Source of the DNA: Tipula vernalis
Taxonomy: Eukaryota > Arthropoda > Insecta > Diptera > Tipulidae
Assembly: GCA_958295665.1 (NCBI GenBank)
Contig: OY282559.1
Coordinates: forward strand, 264,406,057-264,470,056
Direction of reading: 5' to 3'
DNA: 64,000 bases
The notes under the pieces are model-generated. The model made no database searches. It saw only the letters and a program-made list of their open reading frames with translations, and had not been told where the DNA came from. The translations under genes were made by a program, and so were the position numbers. Position 1 is the first letter of the stretch. Each line of letters starts with the position of its first letter. Positions 36,202 to 47,240 of the stretch are shown one piece after another.

Positions 36202-37193
36202 TTAGGAAGTTAATGTCGGATGTGAGGCGTTGTTTGAAAAATCCTCGTCATCGACTGTTTGTTCCAGGTTATTAATGTTAGTTTCCTGTTTGATAAAATG
36301 TCTTGGTAAACTTTTTTTATTTTGACTCCTGTATGGTTGTTTATATTGTGGTGTGTAACTCCTATTATCGGTAGTTTTATCTTCTATCTTTATAGTTTCA
36401 TTGACAAAGTTTTGCTTTCTGTCCTCATAATTTTTTGGTGGAAAATTTTTGGTGTAATTATTAAATTTTTGCTTTTGGGGTTGAATTTTTTTCAACCTCT
36501 GGATACTTTGTTCTTGTTGTACAAAGCTGTGTGCAGTTTGTAAATCAACTGGTTGGGATGCACGTAGTGCACTACCAAGTGGTTCTGGCAGACTTGCAAT
36601 AAACACAGTCAATCCTGTGGATTGTTGCTGTTTGATTAGAGCATCTATTATACCTTGGTCTAAGTCATCCATTTGGATTTTGTTTGAGAGCAATGTTAGT
36701 ATCGATTGGATTCGACCAAAGAGTTTCTGAGGCTCTAGGTTGAGTTTGATCAATGAGAACAATTCTAATTGAAGGTTTGCAGTACTTCGTGTATCTGCAT
36801 AATTAGCAATGAGATGTGCACGGATGTCTGTCCATTTGGTGGCAATATTATGGGTAGTGAGAGATTTACTAGCATTTTCAATTATCTTACTACGAATGTT
36901 CTGTGTAATAATTTTATAACTAGGTAATTATTTTATTGGTTGGCAAAGTTTGACTATTTGGTCAACCGAATTACAGAAATGATATACAGTTCATTCCTTT
37001 TTCCAGAGAATGTAGGAAGATTTTTAGTTACGATGTCAACTTTAAAAGAGTCGAGAATGGTGGTTTGTTCCTGAAGTAATTTTTCCATTTTTAATTTACC
37101 GAGATTTAATTTTACTGGCGGTTTAACTGTTAATTCACGATTATGTTGAGCTTTAAATTGATCTAATTTTTTGGAATCGATTGCGTAAGTCAT
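36202..37193 (-). pseudogene. gag: Errantivirus gag, frameshifted
   Basis: The start MTYAIDSKKLDQF is at 37193. After LPTFSGKRNELYIISV the frame breaks near 36950, and capsid-like sequence resumes (IRAHLIANYADTR, then 36762-36202 open for 186 residues) with a Gln/Lys/Asn-rich tail. No CCHC knuckle is present, which is usual for errantivirus Gag. Confidence 0.7.
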
Positions 37194-37738
37194 ACGAATT
37201 TCACGAATTTACAAAAGTTTTTATGTGTCCCCGATGACACTAATATGCCAAAAAGTCCCGATTTTAGGTTCTAATTTTAACACTTAATTATATTCACAAG
37301 TGCGTTTATTCAATATTTTACAAGTAGTGAATTAGTACTTGGGTTCCACAATTTTATATTTAATAATTTTGAATGTTAGTGCAAGTTTGATTTAAAAAAT
37401 AAATAAAAAAATGATTGTTGTAGGAAAAAATACAATGAAAATTTCTTACCTTGCCAATATTGCTGCTAGTAACACGGCTTTGAACATCTTCGGGTTGATC
37501 AGGCTCGATATGTTGGTAAAAAATTTTTTATTTTATTTATTTCACTGTTTTATTACAATAATCCCGCTTGACAGATTATTGCACTTTGGTGTATTTACAC
37601 AATTATTTATCAGAAGAGAAAAAAAAAAAATAATAATTTTATTTAAATTTTCGCGTAGTTATTATTTTTGCACAATTATTTATTAAAAACACTTTCTAAT
37701 TTTTATTAATTATTAATTATTATATTATTTTCACTTTT

Positions 37739-37747
37739 AACTGCGCC
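37739..37747 (-). other. Primer-binding site, tRNA-Ser type
   Basis: On the minus strand the LTR end TAACT is followed at once by GGCGCAGTT; with the preceding T this gives TGGCGCAGTT, the form used by 17.6/297-type errantiviruses that prime from tRNA-Ser. Confidence 0.65.
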
Positions 37748-38130
37748 AGTTATGGGTTTTGCCGATAACGTATTTATTTCTGGTTGTGGTTAGGAAACGG
37801 TATTAGTTCCAAAATAATAATAATGCACAATAATTTAGTTTGACAATGTTTTTATTTCAAAAATATAAATTGTAATGAACGTCGCTTCCAGTTTTTGTTT
37901 ACTTTTTATAATAAGTCATTTCCTGTTATGCAGTGGAATGACTTTCTGTGGAATTTCTTTATTGTTAAAATTTGCTTATGCGATATTTTTACATTAGTTA
38001 AAGTTTGCTTATGCGATATTTTTACATTAATTAAAAATTGCTTATGCGATATAATGTTTGGCGTCATTGCACTACATGTCGCCGGTGGAACTTGCTTTCT
38101 TCATGGGTCGCGTGTTAGCTGATGTTAACT
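37748..38130 (-). repeat. Errantivirus 5' LTR, 383 bp
   Basis: On the minus strand it begins AGTTAACATC and ends CCATAACT, with terminal inverted AGTTA/TAACT. It holds three 33-bp direct repeats (see below), a TATA box (TTATAAAAAGT near 37905) and a polyadenylation signal (AATAAA near 37855), all in LTR order. Confidence 0.7.
37963..38052 (-). promoter_or_regulatory. Three 33-bp direct repeats in the LTR U3
   Basis: The core GCTTATGCGATAT recurs three times at 33-bp spacing upstream of the LTR TATA box on the minus strand. Position and repetition suggest an enhancer (inference). Confidence 0.55.
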
Positions 38131-38450
38131 AAATGTTTATTAAAATATATAGGAATTTTTATGCCATACTCTGAGCTCTGACACCGTTAAATATTATATA
38201 AATTTGAAGAGTAAGACTTGTCATACCCGAACTTGTAAACACAAAATAAAATGTTTTTAACAAACGACAAATTGATTCAAATTGGACGACAATAATCAAA
38301 ATATTTTTAGTAAACAAACTCTTTGAATTTGGAATTTCAAGAATCTACAAACGATTTATATTTTGAGAATTTAGATTTCGTCAGTATCATCCTTTTTGTT
38401 GACAACCATTTTTTGACAAATATTAAGATCCAGCCGTTAGGAAAATATAT
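38131..38450. other. Non-coding gap, no feature seen
   Basis: AT-rich DNA between the errantivirus LTR and the Penelope-like fragment. Nothing recognised. Confidence 0.4.
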
Positions 38451-39420
38451 ATGAAAATTTATAATTGGGTGAAAACACAGCACTTCAATAATGACGTCTG
38501 TCTCACCATCAAGAAATATATCACGGTAAACAAAAAATTGTCCAGTTACACATCAAGGAAAATTTTCCTGACACTATGTAGAAGGTATGGAGTGTTTCCT
38601 AATCATATTATTAACAGCGTGAATTGCCTGTATACAAATACAGATCCGAATGTGCCATTCAATAATAAAACTCAGAATTTATTGGAAAATTTAAAAAGAA
38701 AAATCCTAAATGTCGAAATTGTGGTTATGTTTTGGAAAATAAAATATTTCAATCGTATTATTTCGGCTCACAAATACGAACTGAGCCAATTAAATTTAGA
38801 CGAACGATTTCTCCAAGAATTTTATGCGACACAGGAACAATTATTTTGTAATTTACTAAATTCTTTTTTAAACGTTGTAAATAGGAAGTTCGATGCCATA
38901 TGCAATTATCAAAATCGCACTTTTGATATTGCACACCATAATGCGTACCGAAACATAAGTAATGTTGATGTTACAAACGAAGTTTTGGATATTGTGAGCT
39001 TGGGACCAACATTTAATTTGCCATTTTTTAATATTGAAGATAGTCCGGCGTTCAAAATTTTGGCTCAAACAGAATCAATAATTCAAGAAATTATTGGTGA
39101 ACATCAACAAAACGTCGCAAGGTTTCAATTTTGCAATGCTCTTCAAAATTTCTTGTCGCGTAATGGTATCCTAACAATGAAAGAAAAACATTTAAAATAT
39201 TTGACAATTGAAACAAAAATTTTATGAGACAGAGAGTATGAGGACAAAATTAAAAATTTGGTGAGCGATCAAAATACATACATAAAACATTAAACAGGGA
39301 CCTCACACTTTCAATACAAAATTTGAACAACAACAAAATTAAAAATTTATTTTTAGGCAATCATATTGATCGGGAAACTAAGACCAAGATTACGACCTAC
39401 TCTTCAGTTCTAACAGTAAT
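38451..39420 (+). pseudogene. Penelope-like element ORF, 5' half only
   Basis: The open frame 38451-39227 (258 residues) has the PLE N-terminal pattern: a basic helical region, NRKFDAIC, then a NISNV..EVLDIVSLGP.FNLPFF block. After its stop, another frame gives DREYEDKIKNLVSDQNTYIK and later LSIQNLNN, corresponding to the region just before PLE reverse transcriptase. The RT palm and the GIY-YIG endonuclease are absent, so the copy is truncated. Confidence 0.65.
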
Positions 39421-39699
39421 AATTTTTATTTACTATATGTATTTCTTTTTAGGGCCTACGAAAGGCATAGGTTGATGGACTAACTACCTGTTACCAATAC
39501 CCAAAGGCGAATTAACGCCTGGGCAAACTAGGCACGTGGGTTTGTTAGTCGAATAGCGTTTGGTTAGAGGCTAGTATACAGCCCTTTAAATTTTCAATTG
39601 AAATGACACATTTGTCGGAATTTATTATTTATCGGAGCTTTTCGTTTCTATTCCTTCCACTGAAACATTAATTTTGTGATCCGTAAACTAACACTTCTC
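39421..39699. other. Non-coding gap
   Basis: Contains CTTTTTAGGGCCTACGAAAGG and a GC-richer patch (39470-39590). Not identified. Confidence 0.3.
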
Positions 39700-40060
39700 T
39701 AAGTTTACAGTGAGTTTAGGATCATTATTCTGTTGGAAAATAATAAGATTTCTGAATATGTAAGTCCATTCGCGTATTAATTCTAAATATTAACACGACG
39801 CCGCGCTAGGAAACTGATTGCTTTTTTGGGGGTCTCACGTACACCTTGCCTTTCAACTCAAACGAACTAAACTTCTATTCGTCGTTCCAAAGGACTTTTT
39901 CCAACCCGCCAACGATTTTTTTGTTTGGAAATAATTTGCTTTGTGCTTGTACACCCACGCAACCCAGATTCAAACAACCGACCTCTAATAGCGATATGGC
40001 TCAATTTATTTTCCTTGCGGCCTAAAAAGGATCTAAGTGATCCTACTTTAATCATTGAAA
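39700..40060 (-). pseudogene. Possible Tc1/mariner transposase remnant
   Basis: The minus-strand frame 40055-39867 includes IRGRLFESGLRG and a later KGKVYVR, a weak match to the spacing of Tc1-type transposases (HTH end followed by the first catalytic region). No catalytic residues can be assigned. Confidence 0.3.
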
Positions 40061-40769
40061 ATCTTCAGTAACAATTGTAGGTTTTAATGATCATACGCTA
40101 CTTTCTATGAATTTACAATTGTTGCATTTCATTTCCAATATTTCCGAACTGTCAGCTTCCTCGTTTTTGGTGGGCAGCATTTTTACCCATTTTTTAAATA
40201 ATTATGTACCGCCGTACTATTAAAATCGACATTTAAATTTAAAAAAATGCCTTACCGGTAAATTTAAAAGGATAAGTTTTATCTAATGCGCTGTTTAGAG
40301 CCAAAGTTGTTTATAAAGATATGCTAAGCAATTGCTCCGAGCTAACAAAAACTAACAAAACATATATAAATGTCTATTGTGGTTAAAATTACTGTTCAAA
40401 ATATTTAATACAGTGAAATCCTGATATAACAAACACCCAAGGGAAAACCAAAAAGTTTTTTATAAACGGAGTTTGTTGTAAACATGACATCGCTTAAACT
40501 GCACATGAACTTGGTTTAATGACTGCTAGAGAATTTTCAAGACTTTAAAATAATTGTTAAACCTCGTTTGTTGACATCATTGGATCAAGAAATAATTTTC
40601 CTTCTAAAATGATATTTAGTCGTTACTAAATTTGATTGAAAACTTAAAATTATTCAAATCAACGAAATAAAGAAAAAATGTGGTTTATGTGCTGATTTTT
40701 TCCCTAACCTTAGAGAGAGTAAAAGGCTGGCCTTGTCCACCAAAAGGTCCATCTTCTCCATCAAAAGGC
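40061..40769. other. Non-coding gap, no feature seen
   Basis: AT-rich DNA between the Tc1-like remnant and the BEL/Pao remnant. Nothing recognised. Confidence 0.4.
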
Positions 40770-41860
40770 CATTGATTTGCTAATCGGAAATGAGGTGGTA
40801 TACGACATCAATTTGGATGGTCGCTTACAGCTGGGAAATTATGTTGCAAAGCAATATAATATGGGATGGATTGTGGCTGGCAGATACCCATCGGCGGGAA
40901 ATAGAAATGGGAGTTGAGCATTTGGAACTTGGACGAAGAGCTAATAAAGTTGCCACCAACTAGGAAGGAAGAAAATCAGTGCGAGCAGCACTTCCTTACC
41001 ACCCATCAGCGCAATGAGTTTGAACGATTTGGTTTGCAGTTACCATGGTTTATTGTTACCAGGGCTTATTGTCTGCGACTCGTCAACGATAATGGCCGAT
41101 CGCTGGGCGAAGTATCGTTAAAACTGTGATAAACAACTGCGTCATCTCCGCAGCCGTGCAAAACCAAAAATGTTGCAGCAGTTTATGGCTGATTTGCCTT
41201 AGTACAGAGTTACAGTGTCATATCCATTCCATGTCACAGGGGTCGGTTATTGTGGGCCAATTTTCGTGTATTATATTGCAAGATAAGAGGGAAGGTTCCT
41301 ACGAAAGCTTATTTGACAGTGTTTGTTTGCAGCATCACTAGGGCTGTGCATCTGGAGTTAGCATCGGACATGTCGAAAAATTGTTTCATGGGAGCATTAA
41401 GTCGATTCGTGGTCACGCTGGGTTTGCCGGAAAAAATAATTTCCGATAATGGACGCAATTTCATTGGCGCCAACAACAAATTACGCGAATTGGCTAACTT
41501 ATTGATGAGTACTAATTTGGATGATGAAATAAAATCCTGGTGTATACAGAGTAGAACCGAATGGAAGTTCGCGCCGCCAGGCTCTTCACATTTTGCGGTA
41601 TTAAGGAGGCGGCTGTAAAGGCTGCAAAGTTTCATCTGAAGCGGATTACGCACAACTTTAAATTCACGTTGGAACAAATGACAACGGTTATGAAGTAAAT
41701 CGAAAGTGTATTAAATTCAAGGCCGATTGTTCCACTGCTTGCAAACGATATAGTAGAGGTGCTTACAACGGGACATTTTTTGGCCGGACGCCCACTAACA
41801 TCGATATCGGAGGCATCACATTTTGATGACGGAGGAACCTATAATCAAAAATGAGAGCAG
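40770..41860 (+). pseudogene. pol: BEL/Pao retrotransposon pol remnant, RT deleted
   Basis: At 40770-40917 the frame reads IDLLIGNEVVYDI and QYNMGWIVAGR, the BEL/Pao protease end. At 40914-41040 it reads IWNLDEELIK and CEQHFLTTHQRNEFERFG, the entry to RT. RT and RNase H are absent. From 41250 integrase follows: KAYLTVFVCSITRAVHLEL, FVVTLGLPEKIISDNGRNF and, after frame breaks, TGHFLAGRPLTSI near 41770-41810. Stops and the deletion make it inactive. Confidence 0.75.
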
Positions 41861-42806
41861 GTTAACAAAATTTACAAAACTTTCTGGAAAAAACCCATGG
41901 AGTTCAATAATTTTTGGATTCACCCGGTGTTTTGGTGAATGTTGATATTATTGATTGTCGAATTATCTATGGATATTCATAGTGCTGCTACTGCTAATAA
42001 TTTGCTGTTCGTGTGGAAGTGGTTGTTTGCTGCTGTTCGGGCAAGGATTATTTTGCCTGATTTATCATTTCAATGATAAAATAAATGGACTCATTCATTT
42101 GGATAGCAAAATTGGTTCGTGTGCTGGTAATCGCAGTTATTCAAATTTCCCAACGTTTATCATAAAAACTCGAATATTAAATGGTCGTTTCACTAGTCGC
42201 GTAACCACAAATTTCGGTTCTCGCCGCAAAATTTATCTTGAACCCATAACAATGCTTCTTGTACCTACAAACAAGTAAAGCGTTTAATCAAAATCATATT
42301 TCTTCCTATTATATAAAAGAATATAATTTTGTGAGTAGACAAAACAGAACGCGATTTAGTTCACTGGCCTCAAATAATATGAAATATTTTGCAATCAATT
42401 AAATGCTATGACGATTTCTAAATATATCGAAAAAGCATCACAAATTTGGAATATAATTTGAAAAATATTAAGAATTTCGAATTTCAAAGTATCTTGAATA
42501 TTCTAGAAAGTTCTTAAATATCGAATTATCCATAAGAATGTAAAACCAAAGGAAATCCTAAACACGCTAATCGACATGTAAAACGTAAATAACCTGGACA
42601 TTCTTGAATAATTTCGAATTTTAGCATAACATCGAAAAATCTACTAAATATCACAGTTCAGATTTATACTATATGTGTAACTCTGCAAGTTTCCACAACT
42701 GAAAGCTAAGTGCACAACATTACCATTCAAAATCTCGAATAAACTCTTGTAACTGTTTGGGACTAGATTTAGTTAGACCTAAATCAAGTCGTTACAAAAA
42801 TTACCT
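41861..42806. other. BEL/Pao 3' region or unrelated DNA, no gene recognised
   Basis: A frame at 41955-42278 has a Leu/Cys-rich hydrophobic run but no family signature. The rest is AT-rich. Confidence 0.35.
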
Positions 42807-43200
42807 TAAGGGGGGAATGCTACCACGACTTAATCCCAGTGCTCAAGTCGGGTAGAGGAATTTGGTCGTGGGGGATGGTAGCTCCCCTTAAGATCTAGTT
42901 AAAGTCGTTTTTGAGAAAAAGGTGGTTGATAACAACCAAAGAAAAGGGAAAGGTAGGCCAATGAAATAAAAAATAACAACGGATCAGCCACATGGTTAAA
43001 AAAAATGTGGCCTATCACTTCGAAATTATTTTTGTTTGGGTGGAGGAAAACAAGGATGATTTACAGATTCATCTGTAAATCCAATAAAAATAAAAAAATA
43101 AAAAAACAAAGTTGGCCCCTAACCAATTATTAGTAAGAATGTAGGTTGTTGGCTGTTGTGGACAGAGGGAGAACAGTGCAAAGTACTTGCCGTCTCCCGT
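42807..43200 (+). repeat. Probable BEL/Pao polypurine tract and 3' LTR start
   Basis: AAGGGGGGAA is followed at 42818 by TGCTACCACGACTTAATCCC, the expected PPT/LTR junction downstream of a BEL/Pao integrase. The LTR end is not defined; 43200 is arbitrary. Confidence 0.4.
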
Positions 43201-44500
43201 CCCATACGGGACGGTCCACAGACACCCAACAACCGGTGCCCTTTAGATAGTAGTCATGAAAAAAAAAATTTTTTTTTTTTGTTATGTATACTTACCACAA
43301 AAGAAATAACTACAAACTCTCGGTTTCAAAGGAAAAAAAAACTTTAATTTCAAACTTGAATTTGTATTTCTACTTCTGTTTTTTCTTTGTTTTTTTTTTC
43401 ACGTGGACGAGGAGAACTGCAATACCACAATCAAAAAAACAGCCAATATTTTATTGGTGGTCTTAATGACCACCAATAAAATATTGGCGAGGTTTTTATC
43501 CAATTTTTCTGCTGATTGACTAAAAAAGAAAAATTATTTTCCACATTGATCCATCAACAGAAAACCGCATTCCTCCCCTCCAATACTTTATTGGTTATTA
43601 GCGATTATGCAAAAAAAAATTGCAAACATCCGGCACGTTTTCGTTCAATGTGTAAACACATGAACTGTCCAAATTACCCACAAAACAACAACAACAACAA
43701 AAAATTAAATTCAATTTAGTTTCAAATAGCTGGAGGTGAATAAACGCTAAAGAAACCAAAAAAAAAAAAAATTAAAAGTGTTGTACACCCGCTTGACAAA
43801 AATCGCGTGTGCAACAACAAAAAGAGAAAAATTTATCTACGTTTATTTACTGTAACTTGAGCACACACAAATTCATAATTTAAACGTTAATGAAAATATG
43901 ATTCGAATGGGCACGCGCCACTAGAATAAATAGAATTTTACGTTAATTTGTTGTACAATCCAATTTGATACAACTCAACTAACGTAATTAGAATTATAAC
44001 TGCATCCGGGAATTGTCTGGTTGTTTTTAGAAGAAAATATCTTCAAAGGTGGGATGCAGTGTTTTTAGTTTATTTTTTTCCGGGAATTAGGTGTATTTTG
44101 TAACGGGGATGACAAGCGCATGTTACACTCTATATATTATGAATCTGGAACATTTTCAATAATAACGAAAAATCTTGATTTTAATGAATAATTTCGGAAA
44201 GCCTGTAAAAATCTAGAAAACCCACGAAAATTCCGAAAAATTGCAAAAATTCAAGTAACTTAACATTACTAGAGTACTACTAAGCAAGTTAAGGCTAAGC
44301 TCAACAAAACGATATGCAACAAAGAATGGAACCCTTAGACAGGCTCTAAGACTTTCGAGTAACATCGAACTATCAAATACACTGGATAATATCAAATAAA
44401 CTCGAATAATCTCGAATAACGTAACTATTTCGAAACACTGAATCACACTTATATAATAATATATTTAATTGTTTTTAGTTTTTAATTGTATTTAATGTTA
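43201..44500. other. Non-coding stretch, no gene recognised
   Basis: Poly(A)/poly(T)-rich DNA. The palindrome CCAATATTTTATTGGTGGTC, with its inverse CACCAATAAAATATTGG, is at 43441-43487. No coding signature was seen. Confidence 0.4.
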
Positions 44501-44512
44501 TTTCAACCTACA

Positions 44513-44864
44513 TATGTTTAGTTACAATTTATTTTTCACAAGAATTTTTTTTTTATATCAGTGCCGCTTGAACGAGTCGTGCACTCAAAATATAATGCAC
44601 TTTTACAAACAAAGACTTAAATGACTAATTACAAAATATTTATGTATGTAATGTTAGATAATAAAAAAACAGCTGCCTGCTATGTACCGATCAATAAATA
44701 CATAAACCATTGACCGACAGCAGCTTCTCCTCCGCATTGCATATCTCTTTACTAATTGTAATTGTGTTGCAACTGTATTTAATCGTTATATATGTTGTTG
44801 TTGTGGGAACATGGATTATTAAATAATCCATTACATCACAATAGTCCCCTTTCATTTTTCTTTT
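44513..44864 (-). repeat. Candidate 3' LTR and purine tract of the Polinton's host gypsy element
   Basis: On the minus strand GAAAAATGAAAGGGGACTAT is followed by TGTGATGTAATGG starting at 44840, a PPT/LTR-type junction placed 3' of the integrase fragment. The outer end near 44513 (AACTAAACA) is a guess because no second LTR was matched. Confidence 0.4.
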
Positions 44865-45104
44865 GGATTGTTTTCAAACATTCTGATGCAAGCAATTGAT
44901 CGTTGATAAAACCGTTTATTTTAAAGTTGTGCAAAATGTACTCGTGGTTTTGGGAATTGACTCTTTACCTAGTTTGTTATGTATGCCGGTTTTAGTCGAT
45001 CTAGGGAGATAGATGTGCTCTTTCCGTTCACTTCTGTAATAAAATACTTGCGAAACCGCTTTATTACTTTGTAAGGACTCTCATATGGACATGTCAAGCC
45101 AACT

Positions 45105-46503
45105 TTAACCTTGTCCACACGAACGAATACAGAGATCCTTGGGAACGTAGATGTTGTTTTGTGGGCAGCTGCGAGTATGTGGTATTAAACTAAGCATCGA
45201 AGTTTTCAGTTGTTCGACCAGTGACGATGGATCTTTCGATGCCGTAGTTGGCGAATGCAAAAGGAGTTCTCCAGGGACCTTTAGTGTTTGACCGTACACT
45301 AATTCCGCTGGAGTGCATTCTAGGTCAGGTTTGTCAGATGTGCGAATGCCAAGGAGAATAAGTGGAAGCTGATGATTCCAGTTCAAGGTGTTTTGAGAAG
45401 CGTATAGGGGAGATTTCAAGGTGCGGTGGAATCTTTCCACCATACCATTTGAAATCGGATGACAACTAGTCGTCCGTATTTTGTGCGATCCTAGTAATTT
45501 GCTAAGTTCCGAAAATAAATGACTCTCAAATTGACCGCATTGGTCGGTCGTTATCTCTGTAGATGTCTTCATGTCTGGCAAAGGAATTGCTTCGGGCCAT
45601 CGTGTATACCTATCGGTTATCGTTAGGATATACGAATACCCGTTTGATAGGGGCAATGGTCCAACGAGATCCATGTGGATATTCTCAAATCGGCCAGAAG
45701 GAAGATTGAACCGACCATATTCTGTACGAGTATGTCGATTGACCTTAGCCTTCTGACATGGAATACATGTTTTACATCGAATTCCCGAATCGATGTTTGC
45801 CAGAAGTGTTTCGTTGCTAACAACTTTCGTGTCGCTCTAACACCTGGATGAGACAAGCCATGCAATTTCTCGAAGACAGTGCGGCACATTTCACTCAGAA
45901 TGTATGGTCTAGTTTTACCTGAGGAAGTCTCACACTAGATGTTTTTTTTCGGAAAGATGTGATGGTATAAGCTTTATTTGGTAATACGAACCATAGCGAT
46001 TTTTGGAATTTTGTATCATGGTCTTGAGTTCTGGATCGGATTCCTGCAGTTCAAATAGTTTTTCCAATTCAAGAGCTGTATGGTATATTGGGGAAATTTG
46101 GTTATCTTCTGGGCGGGAAAGTGTATCCACCACAACATTATTTGCTCCTTTTGTGTTTTGTATATCAGTCGTAAAGCGAGAAATGTAGGATAATCGACGA
46201 GCTTGCAAGAAATCTTTCGACGCCTCAGACTTAAGTACATACGTCAAACGTTTATGATCCGTGAAAATGGTCAAAGGCCTACTTTCAACTAAGTGTTCGA
46301 AATGCTTGATTGGACAATAAATTGCGTAGAGCTCCCTATCGAATGCAGAGTATCTTTGTTCGGCTGGAGAGAGCTTACGGGAAAAAAATGATAAGTCCTT
46401 GGAAATACAGTCCGTAGTTATTGCTCAGTTAGCATTCTCTATTGGATGAACTAAGAGGGTTGCATTAACTAGTGCTGCTCTGATCCTGTCGAAAGAGGAT
46501 GAG
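45105..46503 (-). pseudogene. pol: Ty3/gypsy RNase H-integrase, 3' half of the element split by the Polinton
   Basis: Minus-strand reading from the Polinton junction: the connection end (FDRIRAALVNATLLVHP), an internal stop, the RNase H pieces LSPAEQRYSAFDRELYAI and TDHKRLTYVL with VVVDTLSRPED, an integrase zinc region broken by frameshift (HGLSHPGVRAT), then the core (MDLVGPLPLSNGYSYIL, TTDQCGQFES, VERFHRTL). About 20 residues are missing before TTDQ. Several stops and frame changes show this element was decayed. Confidence 0.8.
46498..46503. repeat. Polinton left target-site duplication GATGAG
   Basis: GATGAG abuts the left terminal repeat and is repeated exactly at 60858-60863. Polintons make 6-bp duplications. 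Confidence 0.95.
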
Positions 46504-47094
46504 AGTAGTGTAAAGTGGATTGTCCTGGGCCAGCCGAAAAAGATTTTACACCAAACATTTTTTACATGTAAATTACAACAACATAAACGTTTACGTATTT
46601 TTTTTATATGCATACTACACAGTGCAACCACAGTAACTAAATCTCTGTACAGTGCAATCAAAGTAACTAAACTCTTTAATAATGATAAAACATGTATAAA
46701 TTCAACAAGAAAAATTCTTGGTCATCGACGAGAATCGAACTCGAGACTTTTGCATGGTAAGAAACTGTCTTAACCATCATACTACGAGCGAGATTGTAAA
46801 TCATCAACTATTTATGGTTTAAAAAAAAAATTCCGCATGTTCAGCGAAATAAAAAAATTACAATAATATAATAATACCCCTAAATTTCGATTACAAACTC
46901 TACACGCTTTAAAAATATTTTGTATACGATAATAATTTTTTATTAATTGAAATTAGATAGTGTAAAGTTATAATAATATTTTTTTTTTTTAATTCAACCT
47001 TGACATTTCCGGAGAATGCATAACTGCATAGTTATAATAATATTTTATAATTTAACCTTGGCGTAAAATTTGCTGTAATGTACATAATGAAATT
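46504..47094. repeat. Polinton left terminal inverted repeat, about 590 bp
   Basis: It matches the reverse complement of 60176-60857 from AGTAGTGTAAAGTGGA to GTACATAATGAAA. It contains two copies of CAGTGCAA(C/T)CA-AGTAACTAAA, the tRNA-like sequence (46719-46791) and a TTCCGGAGAATGCATAACTG block near the inner end. Confidence 0.95.
46719..46791 (-). other. tRNA-like sequence with Pol III A and B boxes (left TIR)
   Basis: On the minus strand TAGTATGATGGTTA resembles an A box and GTTCGATTC is a perfect B-box core. D-, anticodon- and T-arm positions can be laid out (3/4, 3/5 and 4/5 pairs), but the outer acceptor stem no longer pairs. The layout is closest to tRNA-Asp. It is probably a degenerate tRNA-derived sequence rather than a working tRNA gene. 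Confidence 0.5.
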
Positions 47095-47200
47095 CTGTAT
47101 ATGTAAGAGAAAATATTTGAATTGAAGTGTATTTGTATAGTTATCAACCTGTTATATTACATCTGCATTTCGTGAAAAAAAAATCATTCTATTTAGAAGT

Positions 47201-47208
47201 TATAAAAG
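47201..47208 (+). promoter_or_regulatory. TATA box of the ATPase gene
   Basis: TATAAAAG lies 33 bp before the ATPase ATG at 47241. Confidence 0.6.
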
Positions 47209-47240
47209 GGTACGCATTTATTGTATGATACATTAGAATA

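Larger units (their letters stand above)
31159..38130 (-). mobile_element. Errantivirus (env-bearing Ty3/gypsy), 3' truncated
   Basis: Minus-strand order: 5' LTR (38130-37748), primer-binding site (37747-37739), gag, retropepsin, reverse transcriptase, RNase H, integrase, env. Env marks it as a gypsy/17.6/297-type errantivirus. Gag and pol contain frameshifts and a stop. No 3' LTR follows env; by 31080 the sequence belongs to another gypsy fragment, so the 3' end is lost. Confidence 0.85.

Noticed and set aside
41955..42278. Leu/Cys-rich 107-codon frame after the BEL remnant
   Set aside because: Looks like a hydrophobic protein at its start, but codons derive from a CTG/TGC-rich patch and no family or upstream promoter supports it.
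44513..44864. Pairing this LTR candidate with the LTR-like sequence at 63358-63750 as the two LTRs of the Polinton's host element
   Set aside because: Their ends and bodies do not match (TGTGATGTAATGG versus TGTCGTATAAACG).
46719..46791. Functional tRNA gene in the Polinton TIR
   Set aside because: The outer acceptor stem does not pair and the anticodon stem has mismatches, so only a tRNA-like label is supported.
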